43,738 bases of DNA from Kushneria aurantia DSM 21353 (GCF_000382245.1 NZ_KB907890.1:1-43738); one strand, 5' to 3'. Shown: positions 15,384 to 25,359, counted from the stretch's first letter. The notes: generated from the sequence alone by a model not told the origin. Program-made: numbers and translations.

Positions 15384-15610
15384 TGATCACTTCTCTCCGC
15401 AGCAGTGGGAAGGCGGCCAAAAGACGCCGCCCTGTTCAGGATTTCATTCACTCAATGTTGCCCTCGAGTTGTCGCCTGCTCGACCACGAGCGCGGCTGCG
15501 ATATTACCAGACAGGCGCCGACGAGACACGCCGGGGCCTGTACAGCCCGGGCTCGAGACCCGACAATAGTGGCCCTTTCCCTTTCGACAGTTCTCCTTGC
15601 GACGCAGCCG

Positions 15611-16402
15611 ATGAGCGGATTGATTCCGATCCTCTACCGTGACGACCACCTGGTGGTGGTGCACAAACCCTCCGGCGCGCTGGTCCATCGCAGCGCCATG
15701 GCGCGCCATGCCGGGCGGGTCATGCTGCAGACGCTGCGCGATCAGCTCGGGCAGCGGGTCTACCCGGTGCACCGCCTCGACCGCCCCACCTCGGGGGCGC
15801 TGCTGTTCGCCCTCGATGACGATACGGCCTCGGCGCTCAACCGGCAGTTTCGCGAACATCGCGTCGATAAGCGCTATCTGGCGGTGGTGCGTGGCATCGG
15901 CCCGGAGGCAGCGACCCTTGATCGGCCGCTGCGCGACGAAGAGGGGCCACGACCCAAGGCGCAGATGCCGGCCCAGCCGGCACTGACTCGGGTGCGGCGG
16001 CTGGACAGCGTCGAACTGCCGGTGCGCATCGACCGCTACCCTACCAGCCGCTATTCGCTGATGGAGGCGCGACCGGAGAGCGGCCGCCGCCACCAGATCC
16101 GTCGCCATCTGAGCGGCTGTGGCCACCCCATCATCGGCGATGCCAAGCACGGCAAGGGCGTACACAACCGCTTCTTTCGCGATCACCTCGACGCCGGCCG
16201 GCTGCTGCTCGCCGCCGTGGGGCTGGGTTTTCACCACCCCGTCAGCGGCCGCTGGATGAGCGTCAGCGCCGCTCCCGAGGCGGACTTCGCCGCACTGCTG
16301 ACACATTTCGGCTGGTCGGGGCATCTGCCTCCGGACAGCGTCAGCGTCTCCGATGAGGCGCCTGCCATCCATCGAACCGAGCGTGAACCCTCGACACCAT
16401 GA
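15611..16402 (+). CDS. truC: tRNA pseudouridine(65) synthase
   Basis: This RluA-family pseudouridine synthase of about 263 residues isomerises U65 in certain tRNAs. The catalytic-Asp motif HRLDRPTSGALLF is near residues 55-67. The early VVVHKPSGALVH and the later SGRRHQIRRHLSG segments are typical of TruC. ATG 15611 gives the family length; the frame is open further upstream but without a family match. Its stop overlaps the tcdA start by 4 bp. Confidence 0.88.
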   Translation: MSGLIPILYRDDHLVVVHKPSGALVHRSAMARHAGRVMLQTLRDQLGQRVYPVHRLDRPTSGALLFALDDDTASALNRQFREHRVDKRYLAVVRGIGPEAATLDRPLRDEEGPRPKAQMPAQPALTRVRRLDSVELPVRIDRYPTSRYSLMEARPESGRRHQIRRHLSGCGHPIIGDAKHGKGVHNRFFRDHLDAGRLLLAAVGLGFHHPVSGRWMSVSAAPEADFAALLTHFGWSGHLPPDSVSVSDEAPAIHRTEREPSTP

Positions 16403-17268
16403 ACGACCCTATTCGGTCTCCCACGGCCCCCCTCGACCCGCGCCATGAGGCGGATTTCGCCGCCCGCTTCGATGGCCTGCGCCGCCTCTACGGCCAGCGC
16501 GGCGTGGCCCACCTGCGCCGTGCCCATGTGGTGGTGATCGGCATCGGCGGCGTGGGCAGCTGGAGCGTCGAGGCGCTGGCGCGCTCCGGTTTCGAGCGCC
16601 TCAGCCTGATCGACCTTGACGATGTCTGCGTGACCAACATCAACCGCCAGCTGCATGCCCTCGACGGCACCGTCGGCCGCCCCAAGACCGCGGTGATGGC
16701 CGAGCGCTGCCGACTGATCAACCCCTGGCTCGAGGTACGCGAACTGCCGGGGTTCGTTACCCCCGACAACATCGCGCGCATGCTGCCCGAAGACTGCGAC
16801 CACGTTATCGATGCCATCGACCACGCCGCTGCCAAGTGCGCGCTGATCGACCACTGCCGCCGCCGGCGCATCGGCATTACCATCACCGGTGCCGCCGGCG
16901 GGCTGACCGATCCGACCCGCATCACCCTGGCCGATCTGACCCGCACCGAACACGACCCGCTGCTGGCGAAGGTGCGCAGCCGGCTGCGCCGCGACTACGG
17001 CTACAGCCGCAACCCGAAGCGGCGTTTCTCGCTGCCCTGCGTCTATTCGCCCGAGCAGCGCCGCTTTCCGGATGGCGCCGGTGAGGTGTGCAATACGCGC
17101 CCGCCCAATGGCGAGGCGCTGAGGCTGGGCTGCAGCGCCGGCTACGGTTCGGCAACCTTCGTGACCGGCGCCTTCGGCTTCGCCGCCGTGAGCCACGCCA
17201 TCGACAACATCATCGCCCGCGGCGAGCGCGCCGAAGCCCCGGCCGCCGCCGATAGTGAACAGGAGTGA
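16399..17268 (+). CDS. tcdA: tRNA threonylcarbamoyladenosine dehydratase
   Basis: This 289-residue E1-like enzyme uses ATP to cyclise t6A37 in tRNA to ct6A. The nucleotide-binding motif GIGGVGSWSVEALARSG lies near residues 49-65, followed by DLDDVCVTNINRQ. The segment ITGAAGGLTDPTRI is typical of TcdA/CsdL. It follows truC with an ATGA overlap, so two tRNA-modifying enzymes share a transcript. The old name csdL reflects its link with cysteine desulfurase CsdA, which is not in the window. Confidence 0.92.
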   Translation: MNDPIRSPTAPLDPRHEADFAARFDGLRRLYGQRGVAHLRRAHVVVIGIGGVGSWSVEALARSGFERLSLIDLDDVCVTNINRQLHALDGTVGRPKTAVMAERCRLINPWLEVRELPGFVTPDNIARMLPEDCDHVIDAIDHAAAKCALIDHCRRRRIGITITGAAGGLTDPTRITLADLTRTEHDPLLAKVRSRLRRDYGYSRNPKRRFSLPCVYSPEQRRFPDGAGEVCNTRPPNGEALRLGCSAGYGSATFVTGAFGFAAVSHAIDNIIARGERAEAPAAADSEQE

Positions 17269-17270
17269 TC

Positions 17271-17504
17271 ATGCCCCATACCCCGCAGACCGCACTGCCG
17301 CCGGGCATCTACCGCCACTACAAGGGCAGCGACTACGAAGTGATGGGCGTGGCGCAGCACAGCGAGACCGAGGAGGCGCTGGTGGTCTATCGCGCCCTGT
17401 ACGGCGAGTTCGGCCTCTGGGTGCGGCCGCTGGCCATGTTCATGGAGACGGTCGAGATCGACGGCGAGGCGGTGGCCCGCTTCCGCCTGATCCGGCATTT
17501 CTGA
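17271..17504 (+). CDS. DUF1653 family small protein
   Basis: This protein of about 77 residues has the DUF1653 pattern: GIYRHYKGSDYEVMGVAQHS, TEEALVVYRALYGEFG and WVRPLAMFMETVEI. No biochemical role is established. AGGAG at 17261-17265 suits ATG 17271; an in-frame GTG two codons earlier overlaps it. The gene follows tcdA by 2 bp, so it is the third gene of the truC-tcdA unit. Confidence 0.85.
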   Translation: MPHTPQTALPPGIYRHYKGSDYEVMGVAQHSETEEALVVYRALYGEFGLWVRPLAMFMETVEIDGEAVARFRLIRHF

Positions 17505-17530
17505 TGACGCGCTGCGCGCATCGCACACGC

Positions 17531-17562
17531 AAAAGGCCGCACCTCTGAAAAGTGGCGCGGCC
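17531..17562 (-). terminator. Terminator of the bacterioferritin gene
   Basis: Stem ggccgc/gcggcc extended by cc/gg pairs, followed on the minus strand by cctttt. It lies between the convergent DUF1653 and bfr genes and may act in both directions. Confidence 0.6.
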
Positions 17563-17592
17563 CTGTCGATACAAGCCGGAGAGGCGGTGCGA

Positions 17593-18096
17593 TCAGGTCG
17601 CCGTTTCGCCCTCGCGCGGCTGGTCGGCGGCACGCATCTGGCGCTGATGGTAGTTTTCCAGCCCCACCTGCTCGATCAGCGACAGCTCGGTCTCGATGAT
17701 GTCGATGTGCTCCTCTTCATCGGCGAGGATTTTCTTGAGCATGTCGCTGCTGGGGAAGTCGCTCACCGACTCGCAGTAGCGGATCGCCTCGAGCAGGTCG
17801 TTGCGCCCCTCGTGCTCGATATGCAGATCACACTCCAGCATCTCTTTGGTGTTCTCGCCGATATGCAGCTTGCCGAGATCCTGCAGGTTGGGCAGGCCTT
17901 CGAGAAACAGAATACGCTCGATCAAAGTATCGGCGTGCTGCATCTCCTCGATCGACTCCTTGTACTCCCAGTCGTTCAGGGCATGCAGACCGCGGTCGCG
18001 GTACATGCGCGCATGCAGAAAGTACTGGTTGATCGCCACCAGCTCGTTGCCGAGGCACTTGTTGAGGTGTTCGATAACGTGAGGATCGCCCTTCAT
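17593..18096 (-). CDS. bfr: Bacterioferritin
   Basis: This 167-residue ferritin-like protein would form 24-subunit iron-storage shells. Ferroxidase ligands are recognisable in [12 protein letters not shown] (E18), [13 protein letters not shown] (E51, H54) and [11 protein letters not shown]52 sits at the position of the axial heme ligand of bacterioferritin. Length is slightly over the usual 158 because of a charged C-terminal tail. The bfd gene lies upstream on the same strand with a terminator between, so the two are probably separate transcripts. Confidence 0.95.
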   Translation of the reverse strand: MKGDPHVIEHLNKCLGNELVAINQYFLHARMYRDRGLHALNDWEYKESIEEMQHADTLIERILFLEGLPNLQDLGKLHIGENTKEMLECDLHIEHEGRNDLLEAIRYCESVSDFPSSDMLKKILADEEEHIDIIETELSLIEQVGLENYHQRQMRAADQPREGETAT

Positions 18097-18200
18097 GATG
18101 TGGTCTCCGCCGGTCAGGTCATCCTTTTCTGGCGCACAAGCGCCACAATTGTTCGGTCAGTATCCATCAAAAGGGGCGTAATTTCGACACCCGCAGACAT

Positions 18201-18234
18201 AAAAAAACGCCGATGAGAGAGTTTATCATCAGCG
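18201..18234 (-). terminator. Terminator of bfd
   Basis: Hairpin of cgctgatga with tcatcggcg (one G-T mismatch), followed on the minus strand by TTTTTTT. A clear rho-independent terminator about 40 bp after the bfd stop. Confidence 0.8.
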
Positions 18235-18273
18235 AATTCAAACGGTTAGCAGTTTCCGGCAAAAAAGCTGACC

Positions 18274-18501
18274 CTATCCCACCGCATAGGCCAGTTCGTC
18301 AAAGCGTTGCGCCGCCGGATGAGTGGCGCCGAACTGCGCCAGCAGCGCGTCGTCGACGATCTCGCGAGCAAGACAGGTGCACTTGCCGCACTGGGTCGAG
18401 CAGCGTGTCTCACGTGATACTTCGCCAAAGCTGGAGGCGCCCTGCGCCACCGCCTGGCGCAGCTGACGATCGGTGACCTTCTTGCACATGCAGACGTACA
18501 T
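18274..18501 (-). CDS. bfd: Bacterioferritin-associated ferredoxin
   Basis: This 75-residue [2Fe-2S] protein reduces ferric iron stored in bacterioferritin so it can be released. The cluster ligands are the CxC pair C4/C6 (YVCMCKKV) and the CxxC pair C38/C41 (STQCGKC), at the same spacing as E. coli Bfd. Two ATGs are adjacent; 18501 matches E. coli numbering, and 18504 would add one Met. GGAGGGG lies just upstream. A Fur-like box precedes the gene, suggesting induction under iron limitation. Confidence 0.92.
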   Translation of the reverse strand: MYVCMCKKVTDRQLRQAVAQGASSFGEVSRETRCSTQCGKCTCLAREIVDDALLAQFGATHPAAQRFDELAYAVG

Positions 18502-18520
18502 CACTCCCCTCCAACTGACG

Positions 18521-18541
18521 AATACAAATGATTCTCATGAC
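18521..18541 (-). promoter_or_regulatory. Fur-like box upstream of bfd
   Basis: On the minus strand the sequence catgagaatcatttgtatt matches the central ATGAxAATCATT of the Fur consensus over most core positions. It lies about 20-40 bp before the bfd start codon. Iron-dependent repression is inference from this match and from the known regulation of bfd in other bacteria. Confidence 0.6.
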
Positions 18542-18580
18542 AAGCGCTGAAGGGAATATGCGAAATATTTTCATTTACGT

Positions 18581-18623
18581 CAAATAAAAAATTGAAGAAG
18601 AGCGGCGTTGGCCGCTCTTCTTC
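18581..18623 (-). terminator. Strong terminator of the aldehyde dehydrogenase gene
   Basis: Perfect 13-bp stem gaagaagagcggc/gccgctcttcttc with loop gttg (18594-18623), followed on the minus strand by AATTTTTTATTTG. It lies about 40 bp after the dehydrogenase stop. Confidence 0.85.
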
Positions 18624-18664
18624 GTTGCCAATGACGTCAATGTCGTTTTCGGGGCGGGTCGCGC

Positions 18665-20185
18665 TCAGTAGAGGCCGGCGGGATCATCGCTGTAGGAGAT
18701 CAGCTGGCATTTAAGCTGCTGGTAGCTGCCAAGAATGGCCAGATGGGTCTCGCGGCCGATGCCCGACTTCTTGTAGCCGCCGAAGGCGGCATGAGCCGGG
18801 TACTGGTGGTAGCAGTTGGTCCACACCCGGCCGGCCTGAATGCCGCGGCCCATGCGCCAGGCGCGGTTGATGTCACGGGTCCAGACGCCGGCGCCGAGGC
18901 CGAATTCGGTATCGTTGGCGATCGCCAGTGCCTCCGCCTCGGTTTTGAAGGTGGTCACTGAAAGCGTCGGCCCGAAGATCTCCTCGCGGAAAATGCGCAT
19001 GTCGTTGTGGCCGCGGAAGATGGTGGGCTGCACGTAGAAGCCGTTTTCATACTCGCCTGCAACCCGAGCGCGCTCGCCGCCCAGCAGCAATTCGGCGCCT
19101 TCGGCACGGCCAATCTCCATGTAGGAGAGAATTTTGTCGAACTGCTCTTTCGACACCTGAGCTCCCATCTCGGTGTCGCTGTCCAGCGGATCGCCGAACC
19201 TCAGCCGTTTGGCCCGCTCGATGAGACGCGCCATCAGTTCGTCGTAGACCGCTTCATGAATCAGCGCCCGCGACGGGCAGGTGCACACCTCTCCCTGGTT
19301 GAAAAAGGTCAGCATCAGCCCCTCGACGCACTTGTCGGCAAAGGCCTCGCCGTGGCTCAGCACGTCTTCGAAGTAGACGTTGGGGGATTTACCGCCCAGC
19401 TCCAGGGTAGCGGGAATGATGCGCTCGGCGGCACGCCCCATGATATGGCTGCCCACCGGCGTGGAACCGGTAAAGGCGATCTTGCGAATACCCTCGTGGC
19501 TGGCCAGCGCCTCGCCGGCCTCTTCACCCGGGCCGTGCACCACGTTGAGCACGCCGGGCGGCAGCAGGTCACCGATCAGTTCCAGCAACACACCGATCGA
19601 GGCCGGCGTCTGCTCGGCGGGCTTGAGCACGCTGCAGTTGCCCGCCGCCAGTGCCGGCGCCAGCTTCCAGCCGGCCATCAGTAGCGGAAAATTCCAGGGG
19701 ATGATCTGCCCCACCACGCCATAGGGCTCGTGGTAATGGTAAGCCACGGTCTGGCCGTCGATCTCGCTGATGCCGCCCTGCTGAGCGCGAATGCAGCCGG
19801 CGAAATAGCGAAAGTGATCGGCCAGCAGCGGAATATCCGCCGCCAGGCACTCGCGGATCGGCTTGCCGTTATCCCAGCTCTCGGCCACCGCCAGCGTTTC
19901 GAGGTTCTCCTCGATACGATCGGCGATTTTGAGCAGGATACCGGCGCGCTCCGCCACCGGCGTTGCCGCCCAGCCGGGTGCCGCCTTCTGTGCCGCCTGA
20001 ACGGCCAGATCGATATCGGCGCGGCCGGAGCGCGGCACCTGACAGAACACCTCGCCGGTTACCGGGGTGATGTTGTCGAGATAGCGCCCCTCCACCGGCG
20101 CGCGCCACTCGCCGCCGATGAAGTTGTCGTAGCGCTGACGGAAACTGACTTTCGAATCGGGGCTGCCGGGTCTTGCGTACTTCAT
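18665..20185 (-). CDS. NAD-dependent aldehyde dehydrogenase, AldB/ExaC type
   Basis: This 506-residue aldehyde dehydrogenase has the length of ExaC/AcoD/AldB acetaldehyde dehydrogenases. The Glu motif [12 protein letters not shown] and the catalytic Cys motif [13 protein letters not shown] are intact. The NAD-binding segments [12 protein letters not shown] and [11 protein letters not shown] are present. ATG 20185 (MKYARPGS) follows a strong AGGAGGT; an upstream in-frame start at 20218 is less likely. It probably oxidises acetaldehyde or related aldehydes to acids. No alcohol dehydrogenase or regulator gene is adjacent. Confidence 0.9.
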   Translation of the reverse strand: MKYARPGSPDSKVSFRQRYDNFIGGEWRAPVEGRYLDNITPVTGEVFCQVPRSGRADIDLAVQAAQKAAPGWAATPVAERAGILLKIADRIEENLETLAVAESWDNGKPIRECLAADIPLLADHFRYFAGCIRAQQGGISEIDGQTVAYHYHEPYGVVGQIIPWNFPLLMAGWKLAPALAAGNCSVLKPAEQTPASIGVLLELIGDLLPPGVLNVVHGPGEEAGEALASHEGIRKIAFTGSTPVGSHIMGRAAERIIPATLELGGKSPNVYFEDVLSHGEAFADKCVEGLMLTFFNQGEVCTCPSRALIHEAVYDELMARLIERAKRLRFGDPLDSDTEMGAQVSKEQFDKILSYMEIGRAEGAELLLGGERARVAGEYENGFYVQPTIFRGHNDMRIFREEIFGPTLSVTTFKTEAEALAIANDTEFGLGAGVWTRDINRAWRMGRGIQAGRVWTNCYHQYPAHAAFGGYKKSGIGRETHLAILGSYQQLKCQLISYSDDPAGLY

Positions 20186-20304
20186 CACACACCTCCTGGA
20201 CAGGCCGCAAAGTGACAATGCTGCGCCTGCCAGGATGGCACCCGCGCAGGAGCGTCACAATCGCTCATTGGTCCAGGAGCCGGCCGCCTATCGACAGGCG
20301 GCGA

Positions 20305-21363
20305 TCAGCCGGCACGCCGCAGCAGCCAGAGCCCGATGCCGTAGCAGAGCAGCATCGGCACCAGGATCGCCCAGATCGGCGAGAAGCCGAAGATGATCGC
20401 CGCCGGCCCCAACAGATCCTGCACGTACTTGAAGGTCAGCCCCACGATGGTGCCGTAGAATACCCGGGTGCCGGCCGCCACCGTGCGCAGCGGGCCGAAC
20501 ACGAAGGAGGCGGCAATAATCACCAGCGAGGCGAGGGTCAACGGCAACAGTGCCTTCTGCCAGAAGTAGAGCCAGGTGTCGTCGGCGCGAGTGCCCTGGG
20601 CGTTGAGGTATTGTCCGTAGCGCCACAGGTCGCGCATCGACTGGGTGTCGCTGTCGGTGATGATCAGGCGCAGCAGATCGGGGTCGAGCGAGGTACTCCA
20701 GGCAAGGGTGTCGAAGCGTTCGGCGCTGGTGGTGTCATCGCCGATAGTGGTGCGCTCGACGTTTTCCAGCTGCCAGCTGCCATCCGGCTGCAGCACTGCC
20801 CGATCGGCGTGGGTGGCCGCCACCAGCTCGCCCTGCTGATAGCGAAAGCGGTTGAAATCGAGCAGGGTGTTGTCGGCGCGGATCGATCCGAAGCGATAGA
20901 AGCTGTCGCCCTCGCGCTGCCAGCCGCCACGGTGACTGGCCACGCTGCCGCCCTGCAGCTCGGTACGATACGACTCGGCAATCATCTGGGTACGTGGTGC
21001 GGCAAATTCGCCGATCAGCATGATCACGATCACCACCAGTGCCAGTGATTTCATCACGCCGACCAGGATGCGCCACAGCGAGAAGCCGGCCGCGCGCATC
21101 ACGGTCAGCTCGTTGCTCGAGGCCATCGCCCCCAGCCCCACCAGTGCGCCGATCAGCACGCTCACCGGGGCGAATTCGTAAAAGCGCCAGGGCAGCTGCA
21201 GCACGCCGTAGACCAGCATCTGCGCGCTACCATAGTCGCCCTCGGCATCGCCCAGGTTATTGATGAAACTGATGATGAAATCGAGCCCGAGGATGATCAC
21301 CTGGACAATCAGCATGCCCGCCAGCACGTTACGGGCGATATAGCGATCCAGTCGGTTGAACAT
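20305..21363 (-). CDS. lptG: LPS export ABC transporter permease LptG
   Basis: This 352-residue inner-membrane protein has membrane segments at both ends (first about residues 14-36) and a periplasmic beta-jellyroll domain between about 130 and 255. Together with LptF and the LptB ATPase it extracts LPS and passes it to LptC. The start codon shares one base with the lptF stop (TAATG), so the two are translationally coupled. LptB is not in the window, as usual. Confidence 0.93.
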   Translation of the reverse strand: MFNRLDRYIARNVLAGMLIVQVIILGLDFIISFINNLGDAEGDYGSAQMLVYGVLQLPWRFYEFAPVSVLIGALVGLGAMASSNELTVMRAAGFSLWRILVGVMKSLALVVIVIMLIGEFAAPRTQMIAESYRTELQGGSVASHRGGWQREGDSFYRFGSIRADNTLLDFNRFRYQQGELVAATHADRAVLQPDGSWQLENVERTTIGDDTTSAERFDTLAWSTSLDPDLLRLIITDSDTQSMRDLWRYGQYLNAQGTRADDTWLYFWQKALLPLTLASLVIIAASFVFGPLRTVAAGTRVFYGTIVGLTFKYVQDLLGPAAIIFGFSPIWAILVPMLLCYGIGLWLLRRAG

Positions 21364-22433
21364 TATCTGAGCCCTCCGCTGCGCCACAAAAGCCCTGCGC
21401 CGATCAGCGCAAACAGCAGGTGAATCGGCCACAGCCCGATGGCGGCGGAAAGCTGACCGGCGGCGATGGCATCCTGCGCCGCCAGCAGCAGACTCATGTA
21501 GGCGACGTACAGCATGATCGCCGGCAGTATCCGCGCGAAGCGCCCCTGACGCGGATTGGCGCGCGACAGTGGCAGCGCGATCATGGTCAATACCAGCACC
21601 ATCAGCACCAGCGAGAAACGCCACTGCAGAGCGGCGCTGGCCTCGCGACTGTCGGCACGCAGCAGCGCAGCGGTCGATTCGAGCTCGACATCGTCAAGCG
21701 TCATCTGCGCGCTGCTGTCCTCCAGGCGCAACGCATAGGTATCAAAACGCAACCGCTCGAGCGCCGGCGAGCCGGGCGTGACGCTTACCCGCGAGCCGTT
21801 GGAGAGCACCAAAAAACGGCTGCCGGTCTCCTCGTCGGTGGCCTGGTAGCCGCTTTCGGCGCGGGTCAATACCTCGACACGCTGCCCCTGCTCGCCGCGC
21901 TGGCGCTCGGCAATAAAGACATTCTGCAGGCGGCTGTTGTTGTCGCTGTGGCCCTCGGCATAGAGCGTACGCCCTCCCAACGACTGAAAGCGCCCCGGCG
22001 CCAGCGCGCTCAAATCGGCACGCTGCTGCTGCTCGGTGAGCAGGCGCTCGTTTTGCGAAAGTCCCAGCGGGGTCAGCCACAGGCTGCACAGCGCCACCGC
22101 CAGCGCCACCAGCAGCGCCGGCCAGCAGGAAGCGCCCAAAAGGCGCACAGGACTTATGCCGCAGGCGCTCAACACCGTCATTTCACTGTTGAGATAGAGC
22201 TGCCCGTAAGCCAGTAGAATGCCCAGAAAAAAGGCCAGCGGCAGAATCAGTTGCACAAATCCCGGCAGGTGAAACAGCATCAGGCTGCCCAGCAGGGTGG
22301 CGGGAAAATCGCCCTCGGCGACGTCGCTGAAATAGCGAATGAAGCGATTACCCATGATGACCAGCAGCAGAATGCCGGTAACGGCCACCATGGTCGTCAG
22401 TATCTCGCGCATCAGGTAGCGAAAAACGATCAA
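21363..22433 (-). CDS. lptF: LPS export ABC transporter permease LptF
   Basis: This 356-residue partner of LptG has the same layout: N-terminal membrane helices, a periplasmic domain of about 200 residues and three C-terminal helices. The segment LNSEMTVLSACGISPVRLL is the conserved LptF/G coupling-helix region that contacts LptB. The start is TTG (reading MIVFRYLMREIL), aligned with E. coli LptF and preceded at 7 bp by AGGGAG; no ATG fits as well. It is divergent from pepA across 189 bp, the classic arrangement. Confidence 0.93.
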   Translation of the reverse strand: MIVFRYLMREILTTMVAVTGILLLVIMGNRFIRYFSDVAEGDFPATLLGSLMLFHLPGFVQLILPLAFFLGILLAYGQLYLNSEMTVLSACGISPVRLLGASCWPALLVALAVALCSLWLTPLGLSQNERLLTEQQQRADLSALAPGRFQSLGGRTLYAEGHSDNNSRLQNVFIAERQRGEQGQRVEVLTRAESGYQATDEETGSRFLVLSNGSRVSVTPGSPALERLRFDTYALRLEDSSAQMTLDDVELESTAALLRADSREASAALQWRFSLVLMVLVLTMIALPLSRANPRQGRFARILPAIMLYVAYMSLLLAAQDAIAAGQLSAAIGLWPIHLLFALIGAGLLWRSGGLR

Positions 22434-22622
22434 ACAGTAACTCCCTGTACCTGCTTTACCCGTATCGATCTCTTGCCGGCGCTTTCAGGCCTGCACTGCC
22501 CCGCATGGTCATGACCCTGCCACAACAACACCGATATTCGTTTACCATGGGGACAGGCACAAGCGCCTGTTCGTCAGGGCAGGCATTATCGCCAATACCC
22601 AGCGCATTGTCCCGGAGACATC

Positions 22623-24110
22623 ATGGAATTTCCCGTTCTCACCGCCAACCCGGCCAGGGTCGATACCGGCTGCATCATCGTGCCGGTATTCAAAAGCGGC
22701 GACCTGCCGCCCGCCAGCGCGCGTCTCGACGACGCCAGCGAGCGGCTGATCGGCCAGCTGCTGGAGCGTGGAGACTTCGACCCGACCACCGGCAACGTCC
22801 AGCTCCTGCCCTTTGCCCCCGGCCTCAATACCGACCGCCTGCTGCTGGTGGGCTGCGGCGAGCCGGACGCCTTCGACGAGGAAGCCTTTCGCCGCGCCCT
22901 GGATGCAGTACTGGCGGCGCTGCTCAAGCTGCCCGTTGAAGAGGCTGCGATCGTCATGCTCGACCGCCAGACGGGCCCGCGCGACAGCGCCTGGAAGGCG
23001 CGCATGATCGCCGAGTGCACGCTGCGCGCCAGCTGGCGTTTTGACACCTTCCGCTCGAAAAAGAGCGAGCCGATTCAACTCAACAGGCTGTCGCTGATCG
23101 TCAGCGACGCCGGCGCCGCCCGCGATGTCGAGAAAGGCGCCCGGGTGGGCGCAGCGACCGGTGCCGGTATCAACCTGTCGCGGGAGCTGGGTGAGCTGCC
23201 GGGCAACGTCTGCACCCCGCGCTATCTGGCCGAGCAGGCGCAGCTGTTGGGCAGCGAAGCCGGCTTCGAAGTCAGCGTTCTTGACGAGCAGGCGCTGGAG
23301 GAGATGGGGGCCGGTGCGCTGCTGGCGGTCGGTCGCGGCAGTGCCGAGCCGTCGCGACTGATCGCGATCGAATACCGCGGCGCCGACGAGTCACAGCCCC
23401 CCCATGTGCTGGTGGGCAAGGGCATCACCTTCGACAGCGGCGGCATCTCGATCAAGGGTGGCGCCGACATGGACGAGATGAAGTTCGACATGGGCGGCGC
23501 CGCCGGTGTCATGGGCGCCATGAAGGCGATCGGCGCGCTGCGCCCGAAAATCAACGTGGTCGGGGTTATCGCCGCCGCCGAGAACATGCCCGACGGCCAT
23601 GCCTACAAGCCCGGCGATATCATCACGACCCTCAAGGGGCTGACCGTCGAGGTGCTCAACACCGACGCCGAGGGGCGGCTGGCGCTGGCCGATGCGTTGA
23701 CCTTCGTCGAGCGCTATCAGCCCGCTTCGGTGGTGGATATTGCCACGCTCACCGGCGCCTGCATGGTGGCCCTGGGCGATCACGCCAGCGGTCTTGTGGC
23801 CAACGACCAGGCGCTCGCCGACGCCCTGCTGGCAGCCGGCATCACCGCACGCGACCGCGCCTGGCAGCTGCCGCTGTGGGCGGAGTACGACAAACAGCTG
23901 GAGTCGCGCTATGCCGACATGGCCAACATCGGCGGGCGCAAGGCGGGTGCCATCACCGCCGGCTGCTTTCTGTCGCGCTTCAGCGGCAGCTACCGCTGGG
24001 CCCACCTGGACATCGCCGGTACCGCCTGGCGCGGCAAGCAGGGCTCGACCGGCCGCCCGGTGGGGCTTTTGACCCAGTATCTGCTCGACTGCGAGGCAAG
24101 CGCCGAATAA
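22623..24110 (+). CDS. pepA: Leucyl aminopeptidase (cytosol aminopeptidase)
   Basis: This 495-residue M17 metallopeptidase cleaves N-terminal residues from peptides; in E. coli the same protein is also a DNA-binding factor in plasmid dimer resolution. The family signature NTDAEGRL is at residues 346-353. Metal-binding segments VGKGITFDSGGISIKGGADM and FDMGGAAGVMG are intact. Its neighbour lptF on the other strand fits conserved gene order. holC follows only after three inserted genes. Confidence 0.95.
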   Translation: MEFPVLTANPARVDTGCIIVPVFKSGDLPPASARLDDASERLIGQLLERGDFDPTTGNVQLLPFAPGLNTDRLLLVGCGEPDAFDEEAFRRALDAVLAALLKLPVEEAAIVMLDRQTGPRDSAWKARMIAECTLRASWRFDTFRSKKSEPIQLNRLSLIVSDAGAARDVEKGARVGAATGAGINLSRELGELPGNVCTPRYLAEQAQLLGSEAGFEVSVLDEQALEEMGAGALLAVGRGSAEPSRLIAIEYRGADESQPPHVLVGKGITFDSGGISIKGGADMDEMKFDMGGAAGVMGAMKAIGALRPKINVVGVIAAAENMPDGHAYKPGDIITTLKGLTVEVLNTDAEGRLALADALTFVERYQPASVVDIATLTGACMVALGDHASGLVANDQALADALLAAGITARDRAWQLPLWAEYDKQLESRYADMANIGGRKAGAITAGCFLSRFSGSYRWAHLDIAGTAWRGKQGSTGRPVGLLTQYLLDCEASAE

Positions 24111-24246
24111 CGCTGCAGCGCTTTGTTGCCGCACTGCGGCTGTGCCATTCTTGAATTTCGCCAATTGTGATGTGCCGGGCGCCCCGATCGGCGTCCGCAT
24201 GCTCTTTCAAGCCCTATCGACAAGCCCTATCGACGGAGAACCGACC

Positions 24247-25347
24247 GTGTCTACCCAGCAATTCGATCTGCGCCCCACTGCCCACCCCACCGAAGAGAGA
24301 ATTCGCGCGGAGATTCTGGCCAACCCGGGCTTCGGTCGCTACTTCACCGACCATATGGTGCACGTGCGCTGGACCCACAACGACGGCTGGCACAGTGCGA
24401 TGGTGCGCCCCTATGGTCCGCTGACGCTGGACCCGGCTGCCTCGGTGCTGCACTACGCCCAGGAGATCTTCGAAGGGGTCAAGGCCTATCGTCACGCCGA
24501 CGGCTCGGTATGGACATTTCGCCCGGAGCGCAACGCCGCCCGCTTTCAGGCCTCGGCACGACGGCTTGCGCTGCCGGAGCTGGACAGCGACACCTTTATC
24601 GCCTCGCTGAAGGCGCTGGTCAGTCAGGATGTTGACTGGGTACCCACGCCGGCCAGCGAGGCGGAGGAGTCGAGCCTCTATCTGCGCCCCTTCATGATCG
24701 CCAGCGAGAAGTTCCTCGGCGTCAAGCCGGCCAAACAGGTCGACTACTACGTCATCGCCTCACCGGCGGCGGCCTACTTCAAGGGCGGCGTCAAGCCGGT
24801 GTCGATCTGGCTGTCGTCGCACTATAACCGCGCCGCCCGCGGCGGCACCGGCTCGGCCAAATGCGGCGGCAACTACGCCGCCTCGCTGGCCGCCCAGAAG
24901 GAAGCCGAGGCGCACGGCTGCGATCAGGTTGCCTTTCTCGATGCGGTGGAGAACCAATGGGTCGAGGAGCTGGGGGGCATGAACCTCTTTTTCGTTTTCC
25001 GCGACGGCCGCATTGTCACGCCGGCGCTGACCGGCACGATTCTGGAGGGCGTCACCCGCGACTCGGTGCTGCAGCTGGCCGCCGACGACGGCCTGCAGCC
25101 CGAAGAGCGCGCCATCAGCATCGACGAGTGGCGCGAAGGCGTGCGCTCCGGTGAGATCAGTGAGGTGTTCGCCTGCGGCACTGCCGCCGTGATAACCCCG
25201 GTGGGTGAGCTGATCAGCGAAGATGATCGGCTGGTGTGCGCCGAGGGCAGCGGTGGCGAAGTGGGCAAATCGCTGCGCAAGCAGCTGCTGGATATCCAGT
25301 ACGGTCGCGCCGAGGATCGTCACGGCTGGCTGACCCGGCTGGCCTGA
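24247..25347 (+). CDS. ilvE: Branched-chain amino acid aminotransferase, type II
   Basis: This PLP enzyme of about 366 residues transfers amino groups to the keto acids of Leu, Ile and Val. It belongs to the longer, eukaryote-like BCAT group. GGTGSAKCGGNYAAS contains the expected PLP lysine (K205), and VEELGGMNLFFVF and GTAAVITPVGEL are the other cofactor-binding segments. GTG 24247 is the likely start with GGAG upstream; the frame is open for 35 more codons but without family match. Confidence 0.9.
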   Translation: MSTQQFDLRPTAHPTEERIRAEILANPGFGRYFTDHMVHVRWTHNDGWHSAMVRPYGPLTLDPAASVLHYAQEIFEGVKAYRHADGSVWTFRPERNAARFQASARRLALPELDSDTFIASLKALVSQDVDWVPTPASEAEESSLYLRPFMIASEKFLGVKPAKQVDYYVIASPAAAYFKGGVKPVSIWLSSHYNRAARGGTGSAKCGGNYAASLAAQKEAEAHGCDQVAFLDAVENQWVEELGGMNLFFVFRDGRIVTPALTGTILEGVTRDSVLQLAADDGLQPEERAISIDEWREGVRSGEISEVFACGTAAVITPVGELISEDDRLVCAEGSGGEVGKSLRKQLLDIQYGRAEDRHGWLTRLA

Positions 25348-25359
25348 ACCCGACTTTTT

